Below, in pieces: positions 1 to 13,008 of a stretch of 60,000 bases of DNA (positions are counted from its first letter, which is position 1; each line of letters opens with the position of its first letter). Both the position numbers and the translations under genes were made by a program. The DNA is from Phoronis australis (lineage: Eukaryota > Phoronida > Phoronidae). A model generated the notes under the pieces. That model did no database searches. It saw nothing but the letters and a program-made list of their open reading frames with translations, and was not told the DNA's origin. The stretch covers positions 64,001 to 124,000 of the forward strand of contig NMRA01000445.1 in NCBI GenBank assembly GCA_002633005.1. Direction: 5' to 3'.

Positions 1-2680
1 CAAATAATTGAAATTAAAAGTCAATTTCGCAAGTTCAAAAAGCGCAGGTACACGTTATTGCAACTCATGTGAGGAGCACCGTGTTTTTGAGATTGAAAAT
101 TTCGTTCTTGTTTGTGCAGAAGCTCTTTTTTTACTACTATACATTTTTAGTGGTCGAACAGACCGGTGTCAAGTTACTAAGGGCGCTATCGGTAACTGGG
201 GTATTGCCAGGTAATTTACATCAGTTTCACGATATGGCGGTGAAGAAAAGACACTTACCGACCTACTTATGTTTTGCTATTGCTGAAAGTTGACGTACCC
301 TCATTACGAGTCGGGATATTGCGGGAAGTGCGGTGTATTCATAACTTCAACTTACATTTACTTTAAAAAACACTCGTCATAACCAAAGAAATAGCTAAAG
401 TTTTGGAGATTAGGCAGTCAAATTTGTACAAAAAAGAGTTAAAATGTGAAAACAAACACAATAATTACGATTACGCTAAGCGAGCAGTATCACTACGTTG
501 TCAAGGACAACATGGTCGGCATTTAGGAATCATTCCTGACTTGATGCAAATATATAATAGTAACTATAATATCTTTGCCTGGTCTACAAGAAATTCAAGT
601 CACGGAAATAGGCGGGAATAGTCGACGATTTCCTGATTCCGGTCGAGACACGAAATTCGGCGTTAAAAAGGCTTATGGTTTGATAAAAGAAAAGAGGAAA
701 TCGTTATACCATGTTGTATGTTACCTAATTATTTTCAAGTGTGTGAAATGGATGCACCCGTTGAGATGAGGTCTTTAAAATCAAAGCTTCGCACCTTTTC
801 TCAGATTCATTGGACATGCACTATTGTACGCGTTCAGTGCAAACCAGTATTTAAATTGCATGATTAATCTTTAAAATGTGAGAGAAGTAAATTTCGATAT
901 CAGCCCGCACGTTACTTCCGTTTAATGATAGCGGTTTAACCATTGTCAAGATTAATATGAGAGGTCAAATGCACATTTATGCGCGCGTTTATACAAAACT
1001 GTTTACAATGGCAACTGGTGCGTCTACTTATAATGTGTTCAAAATGCATTAAAATTGAAAAGAGATTCGCTGTCTGTACAGATCAATTAACATCCATGTT
1101 ACCCCCAATGTTTGGAGAAGCATTTCAGGAATGATCCCGATAAATGTGAAAAGTAGCACTCGAGAAAATACATGAAGGAGGCAAGGTAAGATTTTTAGGT
1201 AACTGCCCATACTTTCTTCGCCTCAGGATCCTTGCTCTTCAAATATCTGTTTGAATATATATACAAAATGCCAAACGAGAAACCGTACATCTTTCAATCG
1301 TCGATGGTCACAGAAACACACCAGTAAACATGGAAGTACGGCCGAGCGTCTGTGGTCACGTGGTAAACAGCCGGTAATATTTTACGGAAATCGCGGTAGC
1401 TTACACGGACGGGCAAATTTGCTAACGAAACTTCCAAGATAGTACTTTTTTGCTTGCTTCGCCTCAGCTTTTCTATTAAATTCCTTTAGGCCCAGAACAT
1501 GGTAACTAAAAACTAGTGGTTCCTAGATAAAAATGATGAATTCAGAACTTTCCACGGGATGTTTAAGTCTTTGTTTTTTACAAAAAGGCCTTGACGTGGA
1601 ATCTCGAACAAAGGATTGTGTAGTTAATGAAAAACAGAAGCAGGACTTGTCGCGTGCGTGCCAAAAGTTACGTCGATTTTCGTGAAAAATAACGATGTTG
1701 CCGAAAAAAAACGTCACATTTGACTACACATATTCCCAGTTACACGTCTCTGTGGTCATCAAGGATTGGAAACACGTACATGGTTTCATGGTTCCCAATT
1801 GGTAATTGAAAAAATACATGTGTATGAAGCAATATGACGTAACCATTGCGGCACAGGGGGTAGGCCGGACTTTTAAGAACTGAAATCGTATGTATAATTA
1901 ACAGTCATGATTAGAAGCACGCAGCTGTAATTGTTTAAAACATTAACTACATTAGGTTGCGTTACATCGATAGATTTTATAAAGTTTAGTTTGCAAATCG
2001 ACGGTTCTTCGATGCCAGCGTGTATCCGAAACAGTGGATACCATTATTTTTAACTGCTCTTACATGTTAAGAGTAGCAACACGTGACTGCTCAGACACAT
2101 GTATCGGTTGACTGTTGGGGTCTGAATTTGATTCCCGTATCTGTCATTTCCAAATTCGTAGTTTTTGTGGTCTTTCTTTTGGTTAAAACATTAAACTTCT
2201 CCAGATTTCTAAGAATAATTATTGTACGAGCGGTGCGAACACCACTATGTGAGGTATTCGTTCCGTGACAGGCGGACACGAACGCATCTCCTCCCCTGCC
2301 CTGACTCCTGTTCCCCAATCTTGGTCAGGGTATTTTTCTTGCTGTCACATTAAACTGAACAACGTACCTGTGTTTCCAGCAGGATGTGCTGTCAAGTTGA
2401 AGGCTCACCTATTGATGATCAATCTTCCTAACAGGTGCATGTTTTAGAATAATATAGTCGTCCGTTACTCATGCAGTCAGGGCCGACGCCTTAGCATTTT
2501 ACGTGGACTGACTTTCGTAACACTACAGTTTACCTTAGAGCGCCAAAGTTTTATTTTAATTTTAATTTTATTAAATTATATCAAGGACGAAATAATGTTT
2601 ATAAACGTCAAAGCTTTTAATGTCAAAATTTCTTAAGTGGGTACTGGAGTTAAATCGTAGCGTAATGGCGCGTATAATTC
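1..2680. other. Intergenic, no gene recognised
   Basis: AT-rich sequence with only short, low-complexity reading frames on both strands. No splice-linked coding segments, RNA gene or recognisable transposon protein is visible. Confidence 0.5.
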
Positions 2681-2683
2681 TGC

Positions 2684-2880
2684 GGAGGGAGTGTAGCCCA
2701 GTGGAACTGACTTGACAACTACCAATTTAAAGATCGTGGATTCGACTCCTACTTGACTACAGCGCTGTACCCCGGATCCCACTTTGTATGCATTCTCGTG
2801 TATAATATGTTTTGTGATGTAATGTTGTATCGTGTTTGTATCTGTGGGAGCACCACGATGTAAATTAACACGTATCCTCA
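2684..2880 (+). repeat. tRNA-derived SINE-like element
   Basis: The head (about 2684-2757) looks like a degenerate tRNA. A box-A-like TAGCCCAGTGG lies at about 2694-2704 and a box-B-like GGATTCGACTCC at about 2738-2749, at a spacing typical of an internal RNA polymerase III promoter. An unrelated tail of about 120 bp follows. The tRNA stems are too mismatched for a functional tRNA, so a SINE copy or tRNA pseudogene is more likely. The right-hand boundary is a guess. Confidence 0.5.
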
Positions 2881-2889
2881 ATCTATAAC

Positions 2890-4600
2890 GTTAAATATCA
2901 TCATCATAATTGTATATATAAGCTAACGAATGTTAAACACTATCCTATTGTTGTCGTTACGAAAATTACATTTGTTCGTATTATTGACAGGCAGGTGCAT
3001 CCGTAGTTTCCACATTGTTGGCGGAATTACTACGTATGTGAATGAGCTACACGATTTTGAACGGCAAGAGGAATTCTATCTCAAGATTATCATCAGATAA
3101 TTGAATTCTAACGCGTACATCCTTGTGCAAAACTTGAGAAATACAAATGTATAAAATCTTACCTCTATTTCTTCACCGTTATTAATGCGGCATACACGCA
3201 TCAAGTTCATCATGTGCCCGAACGCACATTTCGCTGTAGATTTACCAACAGAGTAAGCACGCTAATGTCGTTGCTGTAATGCGTTAATGTCCATAGGCAA
3301 CTGATTTAGAAAGGCTAACTGCGAAACACGGTTAGGAATAATTATAACTGTCGGCAATTATCATCTCAGTCCCGGCGCAATATTTTATTAATTATAAACT
3401 GTGGAAAATAAGTGTTGGATAGCGTCGGCAACTGCCTTACCCTTACATTCTAGTTCAAGGAAATTCAAGAAGACTACGTGCAAGTTATGAAGAAACCTCG
3501 GTAAAAAGGCTGAGTCTGTAAGATGAAATTACACGGTTCTAGAGAGTAAGTACGATTCAAAGAGAACCAATGATGGCGTGATGTAACGGATCTTACATGA
3601 AGTTCGGATTTTTACCACTATAAACTTTGATAATTATAACAAAATGTGCGCTTAAAGAACTTTTCTCCAATGGGATTAATCTAATTCAAGCATTTGCTCG
3701 TAAAACTAGTTGTTTTCCACAGTTTCTCCACGCTACTTACGCTAATACTGCTGAGATACGTCTCTGCATCTACCTCTGTCCGTGTTTATTAAAATTTGAA
3801 AGAGAGTTGCAATATGACGCTAGAGGGCGAGTGCGCACACAGCGTACGTCAAATTTAACAGCACTGCAGCTGAACATAACTGCAAAGCATTATAATAAAA
3901 ATAGAAACATATGGTGAGCACGACCGGTCATTATCGTAGTATGTATTTATTTATTAAAGTGATGTACGCTTAAACTTATTCAATTAATTCAGAACTTAAA
4001 AACACACCCAGCCCATTGGGTTATAGGTCACTGATTACATAGTAGTATACAAAAAACTCTAACGTTTAAAAAATGTTTCTTGAACAAAAACAGAAAGCTC
4101 CCCGAACAGATCAATCATTAAAAACTAAGTGTATCAACATCAGAAAAAATAAAGAAGTGGAATGCAAGTTCCTGGTCTCATTATATGGTTTTATACGTAA
4201 GTCCTAATATAGAGTGCAATAACAATCAAAATGAAGTAAGCGACATAACCTATTATCTATGCCTTCCAACTTCTATCTCCAATGGAATAATTCTAAATCT
4301 AAACTGACAAAATAAAGAACTCTTTTCTCTAAGAAAACAAAAATATTTCCTCGGTTTTGAAATGTTCCTTAAAAGTCGTGTAAGTTCTCAATTTTGATTT
4401 TGACCTAATACCCTCCTTCCAGTTTTCCAATAGTGGACATATTAATAGAACCCATGCTTTCAATATTGCAGAAAGACTTGTATGTAAAAACATTATTCAT
4501 GTTGCACAAACTGAAAATACACTTCAGTTCAGTTAACCAGTTTTGTCCACATTGGGTAAAATTCCATTCAAAATTTGTCTAGTGAGACGATAGAAATCCA
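2890..4600. other. Intergenic, no gene recognised
   Basis: AT-rich. The longest frame (3627-3917, plus) has no recognisable domain, and no splice partners or repeat termini are seen. Confidence 0.45.
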
Positions 4601-4609
4601 AGCTAATAC

Positions 4610-5670
4610 GTCTATTTCAAACTCTCAACATACGCGCAAGGCGAATTAATCTTCTAGGGAGCCATTCTAATCCTCTGGCAAGGATGGGCGTGAAGCGGTG
4701 AACCCCTAAAAATATCTCCTGGCATGGTTTCGAACCATTTTGCAACAATCCATATCCTGAATCGCCAACTACCAGTCCCATATTCCATAACAGGTAGACC
4801 TTCTGCCTGATACATAGCACTGCAAACCAAAACCGACATCCTTCACAGATTTGAACTTCGAGATAACCGCACTATAAGCGCTCTACCAGCCGAGTCGCAT
4901 AAAGTGGTATCAAAATCTAAAAATTCGTCAAAATACACACCAAATATTTGTACTTGGTCTTTCAATTCAGGATTGCGTCTCCTACTAAGTTAAACAAAAC
5001 ATTGTAAAAAAAAACAGTGCAGGTGGTCTGATGTCATTTGCGGTGCATCAGACGTGCGCAGGCCTCATGGTTGGGCCCATTGCACAAAACACTTGAGCAA
5101 AAGCACGAGACCCCAATTATGGCTCCTCGTGAAGAAAGTTTTCAAGTCTGCCAGTCTCCTTTAGGAAAACGTACAGACACTGTAACCTGGGGCAGTTTCC
5201 ATTTAAAGCACCACTGGTAACCATGTTCAACACAACCTGTAGGTCAGGCTCGTTTTCTGCTAATAGAACAATATCATCCGCATAATGTAAAATAGTTGTC
5301 TGCAACTCGTCATCAATTTTGATTCCGATGTTTGTGTTTGTGTTTCTTAGTTCGGTTGCCAAATCATTCACAAAATACCAATTGAATTGGGCTACAAAAT
5401 TTCTTCCTGGCGAACCCCACAAGTTGTTAGAAACTAATTAGTAGTGGAGTTTATACTGTTTATGTGAAAACACGAAGATGTGTTCACGAGTAGAGACTTA
5501 ATGGCAAAATACTGTTTCCCCAACAACTTGATTTTCAAAAAGTTTCAGGAGGATAAGAAGATCTCTGTCCTCCGACCCAGTCGAAAGCCTTTTGATAGTC
5601 AATAAAGCAAGCAAATGGGCATTGCTTGAATTTTAGTAGAAAGATGCCTCGTGAGTTTAATACGGTGTTT
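4610..5670 (-). pseudogene. Degraded LINE (non-LTR retrotransposon) reverse transcriptase and C-terminal region
   Basis: On the minus strand the order is that of a LINE ORF2. At about 5630-5560 lies the RT segment CFIDYQKAFDWV. At 5422-5117 lies the palm with NDLATELRN and the catalytic box HYADDIVLLAENE, which keeps the YADD motif. At about 4960-4880 a frame-shifted YLGVYFDEF segment follows, and at 4839-4617 the C-terminal part resembling ..VMEYGTGSW.. and LGVHRFTPI. Several frameshifts and stops separate the blocks, and no endonuclease domain is visible upstream, so this is a 5'-truncated, inactive copy. The clade cannot be decided from these fragments. Confidence 0.8.
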
Positions 5671-5679
5671 TTCTAATTG

Positions 5680-7485
5680 TATGCATTTACGCATTTCCAA
5701 ATGCAAAAGCAACTTCGAAACATTATGCACAGGCGAAGACCGAGGCCGAAGGTTCATATGACGTGATGTGCCTGAAAGATGGGCTTATATCTGTTTTATT
5801 ATATGAGCACTGGTGCTTCTTTGCTCTGATTTCTCCATTTCTCATTAGATTGGAATGTTTTACATGTGTTGATAACTTGACGTCGTCTACTTGTTTTGCA
5901 AGAACAGGGGTTTCTGTGGCCTGTAATTCATCAGATCACAAAAAGTGACATCTGACGTCCGAGTGGCATGAATTAAAAGCGATACAACAAGGTTATGCGT
6001 ACAACATCACCTCATTAACCAAGTTATCGTGCTGCGCTTTAGCCAATCAGAAGATAGTAGTGTCAGTGAATGAGCAACAATACGTAATTAACCAACTAAC
6101 TGTATACGTGAATAGTAATAAACACCAACATTTAATACACAATATCTATTAAGGTTTTTAATTGAGACGGAATAGTTTCATAGTCATCATTCTTATTTTA
6201 CAATGTAAGAAATGATATGAACCCTTGTTCCCGAAAACTGCAATACAGCATTTCATGCAACTATCTGCAACATTTGTGATACGGGAGAAGACACCATAGC
6301 GAATTCCTATTTTGGCACCCAAATGTCAATTTCCGTTCATCCAGCTCAGGTGAAAATAGACGTTTTACCTTATTTTGAACAAGCTTTTATCGAATTCGAG
6401 TCGTGACATCCCTATCCATTTTCATTGAGTGCAGAAGCCATGTAGAGCACCTCTTGTATAAAAATAGGGAGACTTTTTATGACGCCAGGTGTAAGTTCAG
6501 CCATTACCGGCGCCATTTTTATTGGCGCTCATTTGAACCCCATTTCAGCTCACTCATGTGTGTTCGCCTAGGAACGTCGACATCAGCTCCTATTTGTTCT
6601 AGTGTTAATGTGTTCAATGCGGAATGGTGCAGGTAATGGAGGAAGATACGACTCCTTTTATCACAACATGAGTGTGGAGACATTATCTGCTTTATATTTC
6701 TCTATTGATTCTCTAGCACCGTCTTATTTGTATTTAATGCTTGTACAATTAACTGGCATAGATGCGAAAACACTACACACATTAGCGTTTTCTGAACATT
6801 ACGATAATGTTACTAAAACGACGATGGACAAAAAAATAATTATTCAGGGCACTCGGAGTAAAAAAGAATCGTCATTTTAGCGACATAAGCCCCACTCGCG
6901 CATTCCGTTGACACATGACACTCGCGAATAAAGCTAGACTAAAGTGTGATCACGAGCTTCGTTCGCAATGCATAACGATATCTCGCGATGACTTGCGTGA
7001 TCTTGCGTCTTTCATGTGTTTCTTAAGTCTACGAAACGAATCTCTGGAAAACCACTCACCGTATTTTTCGAGATAAATCCAGTACTTGCACTAAGTTTAA
7101 TGTGCCTTGTTCAAGAACCGTATCTGTGATATCATCACCTTTAGCTGTTTGTTTTTCTACGTTTACAGGATTTTCATACAGACTGTTACTGGCACTGGTG
7201 TAATTTGTTGAAACCAGATTTTATATTAAACGTACATGTCTAGGTGAAGGCCACCACCTAAACTGATATGGAATGGGATAAGTAGACGATTGAATTATAT
7301 ACGGCGTCGCAGAATTCATACTGGTCTTGTCTTTTCTAAACCATATATACTACAGCTTACTACCTTGACATTTTATTCGCGTCAATACAAAGATGTGACC
7401 TTTTAGAGCACGATTTCCAGGAACACTTACCTATTCGCTAAGACTAGCACGACACAGAAACAGGGTGGCGGTTAGCCAGTTCAAC
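5680..7485. other. Intergenic, no gene recognised
   Basis: Two overlapping frames (6403-6636 and 6602-6880, plus) are open but show no domain, signal peptide or splice partner. Nothing else was seen. Confidence 0.45.
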
Positions 7486-7489
7486 ACCA

Positions 7490-8080
7490 TTCACGTCAGA
7501 CATAAAACTGAAGTATATCTCACATCAATCGAAATTGTGTCTTATATAAATCAGATTCATGTCTGACAAAAATCCGAATTGTGTATTACATAAAACAGAA
7601 TTATGTCAGACATAAATAAAACTTATCTATGACATCAATCAGATTTATGCCAGGCATAAACGATAATGCCTGATATAAAATAATATCTTACATAATTCTC
7701 AAATATTATTATACAAAATTCATTAATGTCAATCATGAATCTTATTTATACCAGATATAAATAATGCTAATGGCGACCATTTTTCTTTTATGTGACATAT
7801 ATCGTATTTTTGTTTGACGTAAGTCGGCGAACGACAATCGTCAATACATTCACTTAATCGGGGATTCTCGTTGACTTTTATCAGACATAAATATAATTTA
7901 TGCCAGATTTCAATAGAATAATGGTGGATGTTACTCTGATATCCTCTGATATGATTATGGTTGGCATTAATGAATTATGTTCGATATTATTCGAAAATTA
8001 TGTCAGACATAAATTAATTTATATCAGATTATTATCCATCTCTGACATAAAGTCTGATCCACGTCAGACATAACTCGGAC
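7490..8080. repeat. AT-rich array of degenerate short palindromes (TTATGTCAGACATAA-like)
   Basis: The motif TCAGACATAA and its reverse complement recur at irregular 30-80 bp spacing, for example near 7496, 7557, 7604, 7880, 7998, 8042 and 8064. Several occurrences are joined as a near-perfect palindrome. Both edges of the array carry ACGTCAGACATAA. It could be a decayed satellite or the terminal region of a foldback element. No coding potential was seen. Confidence 0.6.
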
Positions 8081-8083
8081 AAA

Positions 8084-8220
8084 TAGTATAGTATAGTATA
8101 GTATAGTATAGTATAGTATAGTATAGTATAGTATAGTATAGTATAGTATAGTATAGTATAGTATAGTATAGTATGGTATGGTATGGTATGGTATGGTATG
8201 GTATGGTATGGTATGGTATA
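8084..8220. repeat. Pentanucleotide microsatellite (GTATA)n then (GTATG)n
   Basis: Uninterrupted 5-bp units, GTATA to about 8170 and then GTATG to about 8215. The clean switch suggests expansion of two variants. It begins immediately after the palindrome array. Confidence 0.98.
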
Positions 8221-9365
8221 GATCTTAGAGATGAATAAAAAAAACGGTGAGAGTTTTTATTACACCAGGTGACATCGTATGGGCTTCTACCGGAACCCCG
8301 GCGGAAGACAAGACAGCTCCGCGTGGGACTAACAATTAGTTATCCAGAAGCATTAGTTGAACTTCTTGAGACCAAGAATTCAAAAACTATTGTGTCAGGT
8401 TCTTGACACTAGGATAGTCATAAAATCAAGTTCCTTGCGAGAAAAGCAAGAACTCGCAAGACGGTATCCAGATATCGCCTTGCGTTGCAAGCGACGCACG
8501 TGACCACCGTGACAATGGCTTCGTTAAAGAGATTCTTTCGTCTACGAAATTCTACGCTGCTTTACCTTTTCGGCAAATGTGATAACTCGTGCGCATAAGT
8601 GTACACGAGAAGTAATTTATAGTTAATATTCCGGAGAACATATTTGGACTTGTGTTTCAGTCTTTGAAAGACCTTTCTAGAATTGTAGGGACTGGCCAGT
8701 ATTTTCCTAACCAAAGAACTAAAGGAGGATTGTAGGAGATAAATGACTGTCTTTTCTTATTTGGAGATGAATTGCATAATCACTTCAGGTGCTTCCGCGT
8801 ATCACTGTGGCTGTCATTTTGGACCACAGGGTGCTTAATAAAGCCATGTGTTCCCACAGGGAGAGGTTAAGCAAACTTCGTCATCAAACAAGAACGATTG
8901 CACGATTAAATCACATTAACAACGTTAGGTCTGGTTGAAAAAAATCCTCGCAAGTTTGCAAACCCATCAAATCGATCGAAATGACAAAAACATTCAATGA
9001 TAACAGCTTGGGATATAACCATTAAATTCTGATTAACAAGCGATAATACATGTATTACATACGAGAAAAACTTCTGCACAAAAGTACAGCCGATTGGTCA
9101 GCATGGATATGTGGTATGCAAAAATTTGATGTTTATAAATACCACGATTCTAACTTCCATCTGCACAAATTCCGCGTTATTTTTACAACCCTGTGTCAGA
9201 TATATGATATGCAGTTGTGTCTAAAATGTAATATTTAATGGGTAGGTTCTAGTTTAGTTCTATAGGTTTCATTTTGCTGTTCAAATTGTTTACTACCAGA
9301 TAGCACTTTGACTGGCATGACCCATTAGGTCAGGCTAGTGGTTATGTATTTTGTTTGTAATAGAC
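8221..9365. other. Intergenic, no gene recognised
   Basis: Only short frames, for example 9050-9238 plus, without domain or splice context. Confidence 0.45.
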
Positions 9366-9372
9366 TACTAGA

Positions 9373-9524
9373 GAACATTCTAGTAGATTCCAGCATATTA
9401 GTGATTTAAATAGTGCATTCAAAAGCCTGATATAAGTCTGTAGAATGATTGGGTAGATTCCGAAAACTTCTAGAATGTGCTTGACTTGGTAAAAGTTCCA
9501 GAACATAGTAAAAGACTATAAATA
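9373..9524 (+). promoter_or_regulatory. Cluster of heat-shock-element-like motifs followed by a TATA box
   Basis: Three canonical inverted pentamer pairs are present: GAACATTC (9373-9380), TTCTAGAA (9468-9475) and TTCCAGAA (9496-9503). A TATAAATA (9517-9524) begins 14 bp after the last one. This is the arrangement of heat-inducible promoters bound by HSF. No heat-shock coding sequence follows. The sequence to about 9860 is non-coding, with an AATAAA near 9790, so the promoter may belong to an LTR or an unannotated transcript. Promoter activity is inferred from motifs only. Confidence 0.4.
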
Positions 9525-9529
9525 CCTAG

Positions 9530-11320
9530 CCACGGGTTTGTTGAGTCAGGTGAAGTTCAGGTAAAGTTACAGTTGAGTTTTCACTTACAGGATTAGCTGG
9601 TACAGCATTAGTCAATAGAAAGACAGCTATAGAGACAACAGGTTGATTGAATCAACGTGTGTAACAGTTGCTGGAAGTGTCTTAGGAGTTCCTCACAAGT
9701 CAAGATTTCGCATCATTGGCTGAAGCATGTAACAGACATATGTCGGACGTTTTGCTTTGAGTAGACTTGGGAACGTGCAGTCGAGATTAATAAAGTGATT
9801 AACTCGAACAAGTCTCAAGTCTATCACCACACTCAAAGCTATTGCCACATGTCACGTGGCAACTTGCGCTCACCCATCCACGGGGTAGATAGAACGTGGC
9901 ATACCGTAAGTCATACTTCACAGTCATGGGTTAAACCATGATACTCAGCCTATATGTGTCATGCTTCGTCTAAATCGTTTTCCGCGCGAAATATCGACAT
10001 TGGTTCTACCGACGGGCGTACGTGTTTCTCAGTAGTTCTCTTCATTCACCTTCTTAACAATACACGCGCGTGGGAGAATCATTGTTGGAGTTTAAATTGG
10101 ATGTTTTCTTAGACATAACGTGAGACTATCGAAAACGATTTTGAGAGCAATAGAAGATTATGGGTAGCTAAATTTCTTATAGGTGGTCACACCATTCAAC
10201 GGATTTTTGTCCTTTGTACAAGGGATCGTCTGCTTAGACTCGATGCCACTAACCCCACCGCTTACCCATAATGCGTTGCAAATTAGTGCCGCCATTAAAA
10301 CATGTTCGTTGTTTTGCTGTGTCTCACTGACTATTTCGTGTATTTGCACAAACTAAGTGTCTATACGTGATTAAGGGTCAATACGACAGAAAATTTTCGA
10401 AGTGACCACTTTTTTGTTGCACACTATACATTAGCGTTGATGGTTCTTTGATGGTTCACGTAAAGTGTACAGAAGTCAATAAAAACAAGGTCACACGTGC
10501 AAGATTCAGTTTTTAATCATCATTTCAGTTACTAAAACCACAACAAAGTCGATCAAGGTCAATTTTAGACTTGTGAGAGAATAACAGCTCCCCTACCGAC
10601 TCTTGGTTGGACTCTCGACTCTGATCCGAGATTGTCTACATCAAAACCAAATACTCAACGAGTAAACCACCGTGTAGCCCAATACAAGGGCGTCGGTGAA
10701 CCCACACTTGAACGGCAAAAACCCTGTGACGAACAACGGTAGATGAGGAATAACGAAAGAGTGATACAACCGGTGTGGCCATATGGTTCTGCCTTAACTA
10801 AATCGCCGGCTGATATGCTGCTGATCGATATTTGTGAAGTGGACAAACCGAAGACGAAGAAAATGACCAGTTGTTTGATGAAAGTAATCAGCGAAAAGGA
10901 AATTGCGGAACTTAAAAGTTATTTTGCTCACTAAAATGAAAAACTCAAGTTTGCATGTATTATTGTTTTCACTGTGTCATTCACACTTCGCGCCTGCATT
11001 TAATGAAGAACCAATACAAATTTGTGATCTAGTACTCAGTGTTTACCATTGACTACTTAAGAAAAGGCTCTAACGTAATTCTTGACCTTCAAAGTTTATA
11101 TATAGAAAATTAATATGTTCAATAACGTGAAATTAATCATTTAGATATTGCAAAATAACGAAATTTCGAAAAGCGCGGAACTAATTTGCATAAAAACATA
11201 TGTGGGACATGTTTCCCAACCTCAATTTTCATTCCTGGCCACCACATTCTTTCACAAAAATGCAGTTAGAAGTTGGTATCCAGGGGGCGCTAAGGAAGTC
11301 ATTTTCTCACAAGACTATAA
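9530..11320. other. Intergenic, no certain gene
   Basis: One stretch (about 10657-10934, plus) reads about 90 codons with a single in-frame TAG. The part after the stop, 10743-10934, starts MRNNERVIQP. I recognise no family, and no splice partners were found. Confidence 0.35.
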
Positions 11321-11412
11321 CCAAGGAGTGTACGAGTATAGGAGAGTTCACTCCGCCATTTTACCATTCGCCGCAATGGTTACCGGTCGAAACACTAGCG
11401 CTCCAAGCGGTG
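11321..11412 (-). repeat. Dispersed repeat copy, reverse orientation
   Basis: On the minus strand this reads a CACCGCTTGGAGCGCTAGT-like start and GTGAACTCTCCTATACTCG near its end. It matches the two plus-strand copies at 12940 and 15759, with divergence in the middle. Confidence 0.6.
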
Positions 11413-11621
11413 AATAATCAATACTTACTTAGGAGCGCAGTCCGAACAATGTAAACACTGATGAATTCATACTTTAATGACGTTCAACGTGCAATAAAAT
11501 TACTGTGTGATTGAAAATGGTTAGAATACGTAAACTAACATCCACTTATAATCGAATGAGAATGAAAATGTGTATTTTAATCAATATTAAAGTGTATTTG
11601 TTTTTATTCTTTTGAAGCTCC

Positions 11622-12425
11622 NNNNNNNNNNNNNNNNNNNNNNNNNNNNNNNNNNNNNNNNNNNNNNNNNNNNNNNNNNNNNNNNNNNNNNNNNNNNNNN
11701 NNNNNNNNNNNNNNNNNNNNNNNNNNNNNNNNNNNNNNNNNNNNNNNNNNNNNNNNNNNNNNNNNNNNNNNNNNNNNNNNNNNNNNNNNNNNNNNNNNNN
11801 NNNNNNNNNNNNNNNNNNNNNNNNNNNNNNNNNNNNNNNNNNNNNNNNNNNNNNNNNNNNNNNNNNNNNNNNNNNNNNNNNNNNNNNNNNNNNNNNNNNN
11901 NNNNNNNNNNNNNNNNNNNNNNNNNNNNNNNNNNNNNNNNNNNNNNNNNNNNNNNNNNNNNNNNNNNNNNNNNNNNNNNNNNNNNNNNNNNNNNNNNNNN
12001 NNNNNNNNNNNNNNNNNNNNNNNNNNNNNNNNNNNNNNNNNNNNNNNNNNNNNNNNNNNNNNNNNNNNNNNNNNNNNNNNNNNNNNNNNNNNNNNNNNNN
12101 NNNNNNNNNNNNNNNNNNNNNNNNNNNNNNNNNNNNNNNNNNNNNNNNNNNNNNNNNNNNNNNNNNNNNNNNNNNNNNNNNNNNNNNNNNNNNNNNNNNN
12201 NNNNNNNNNNNNNNNNNNNNNNNNNNNNNNNNNNNNNNNNNNNNNNNNNNNNNNNNNNNNNNNNNNNNNNNNNNNNNNNNNNNNNNNNNNNNNNNNNNNN
12301 NNNNNNNNNNNNNNNNNNNNNNNNNNNNNNNNNNNNNNNNNNNNNNNNNNNNNNNNNNNNNNNNNNNNNNNNNNNNNNNNNNNNNNNNNNNNNNNNNNNN
12401 NNNNNNNNNNNNNNNNNNNNNNNNN
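11622..12425. other. Assembly gap (804 N)
   Basis: A continuous run of N. Any long reading frame spanning it is an artefact. Confidence 1.
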
Positions 12426-12939
12426 GAGACCCACAGATTCTCTGACTTGACTAATGAAAGACTTAAAAGGCCCTGTGGCCTGTGGCTGTGATTGTGCCAT
12501 GGCCGTGTCACCACGATTCATATTCACCCATGGCCATGGGAATGTTTTCCTAAAATTATCCCTGCGATCGTTAGAGTGACATTTTGATTTGGAATACATA
12601 GACTGCAAGTATCCAAAAAGCTGACGATCACATAGAACGTTAATCATAGTCCTCTTCCGCCGGCTGCCCAGTATGTCTAGCCTACACTGCAGACAACAGA
12701 CAGTGCCGGGCACCGGGAGTGCGATCGACTTGTCTAACAACCGTGAACAGAACACACAAAATGAAAGACAATGTATCATATTATTGAATAACAGATAATC
12801 CTTACCTTTCTGGATCCTTAGGAAACCTACAAAATGACACGTCTGGGGTCTTCGTGGATGAATTCATGCAATTTATCGCACTGCAAAATGCATCCGTCCC
12901 CATTGTTTTGGCGCTTCCTGGTTGACCGTAGCTTGTTCA

Positions 12940-13008
12940 CCACTTGGCGGCGCTAGTAGTAGCGGTAACAGCGAACTCACAAGTGAACTCTCCTATACTA
13001 CTACACTC
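12940..13008 (+). repeat. Dispersed repeat copy
   Basis: Starts CACTTGGCGGCGCTAG and contains GTGAACTCTCCTATACTAC. It is nearly identical (one visible mismatch) to the copy at 15759-15828 and similar to the inverted copy at 11321-11412. Confidence 0.8.

Noticed and set aside
11546-12779. Three long open frames of 277-391 codons
   Set aside because: Almost their entire length is the N gap; there is no real coding sequence.
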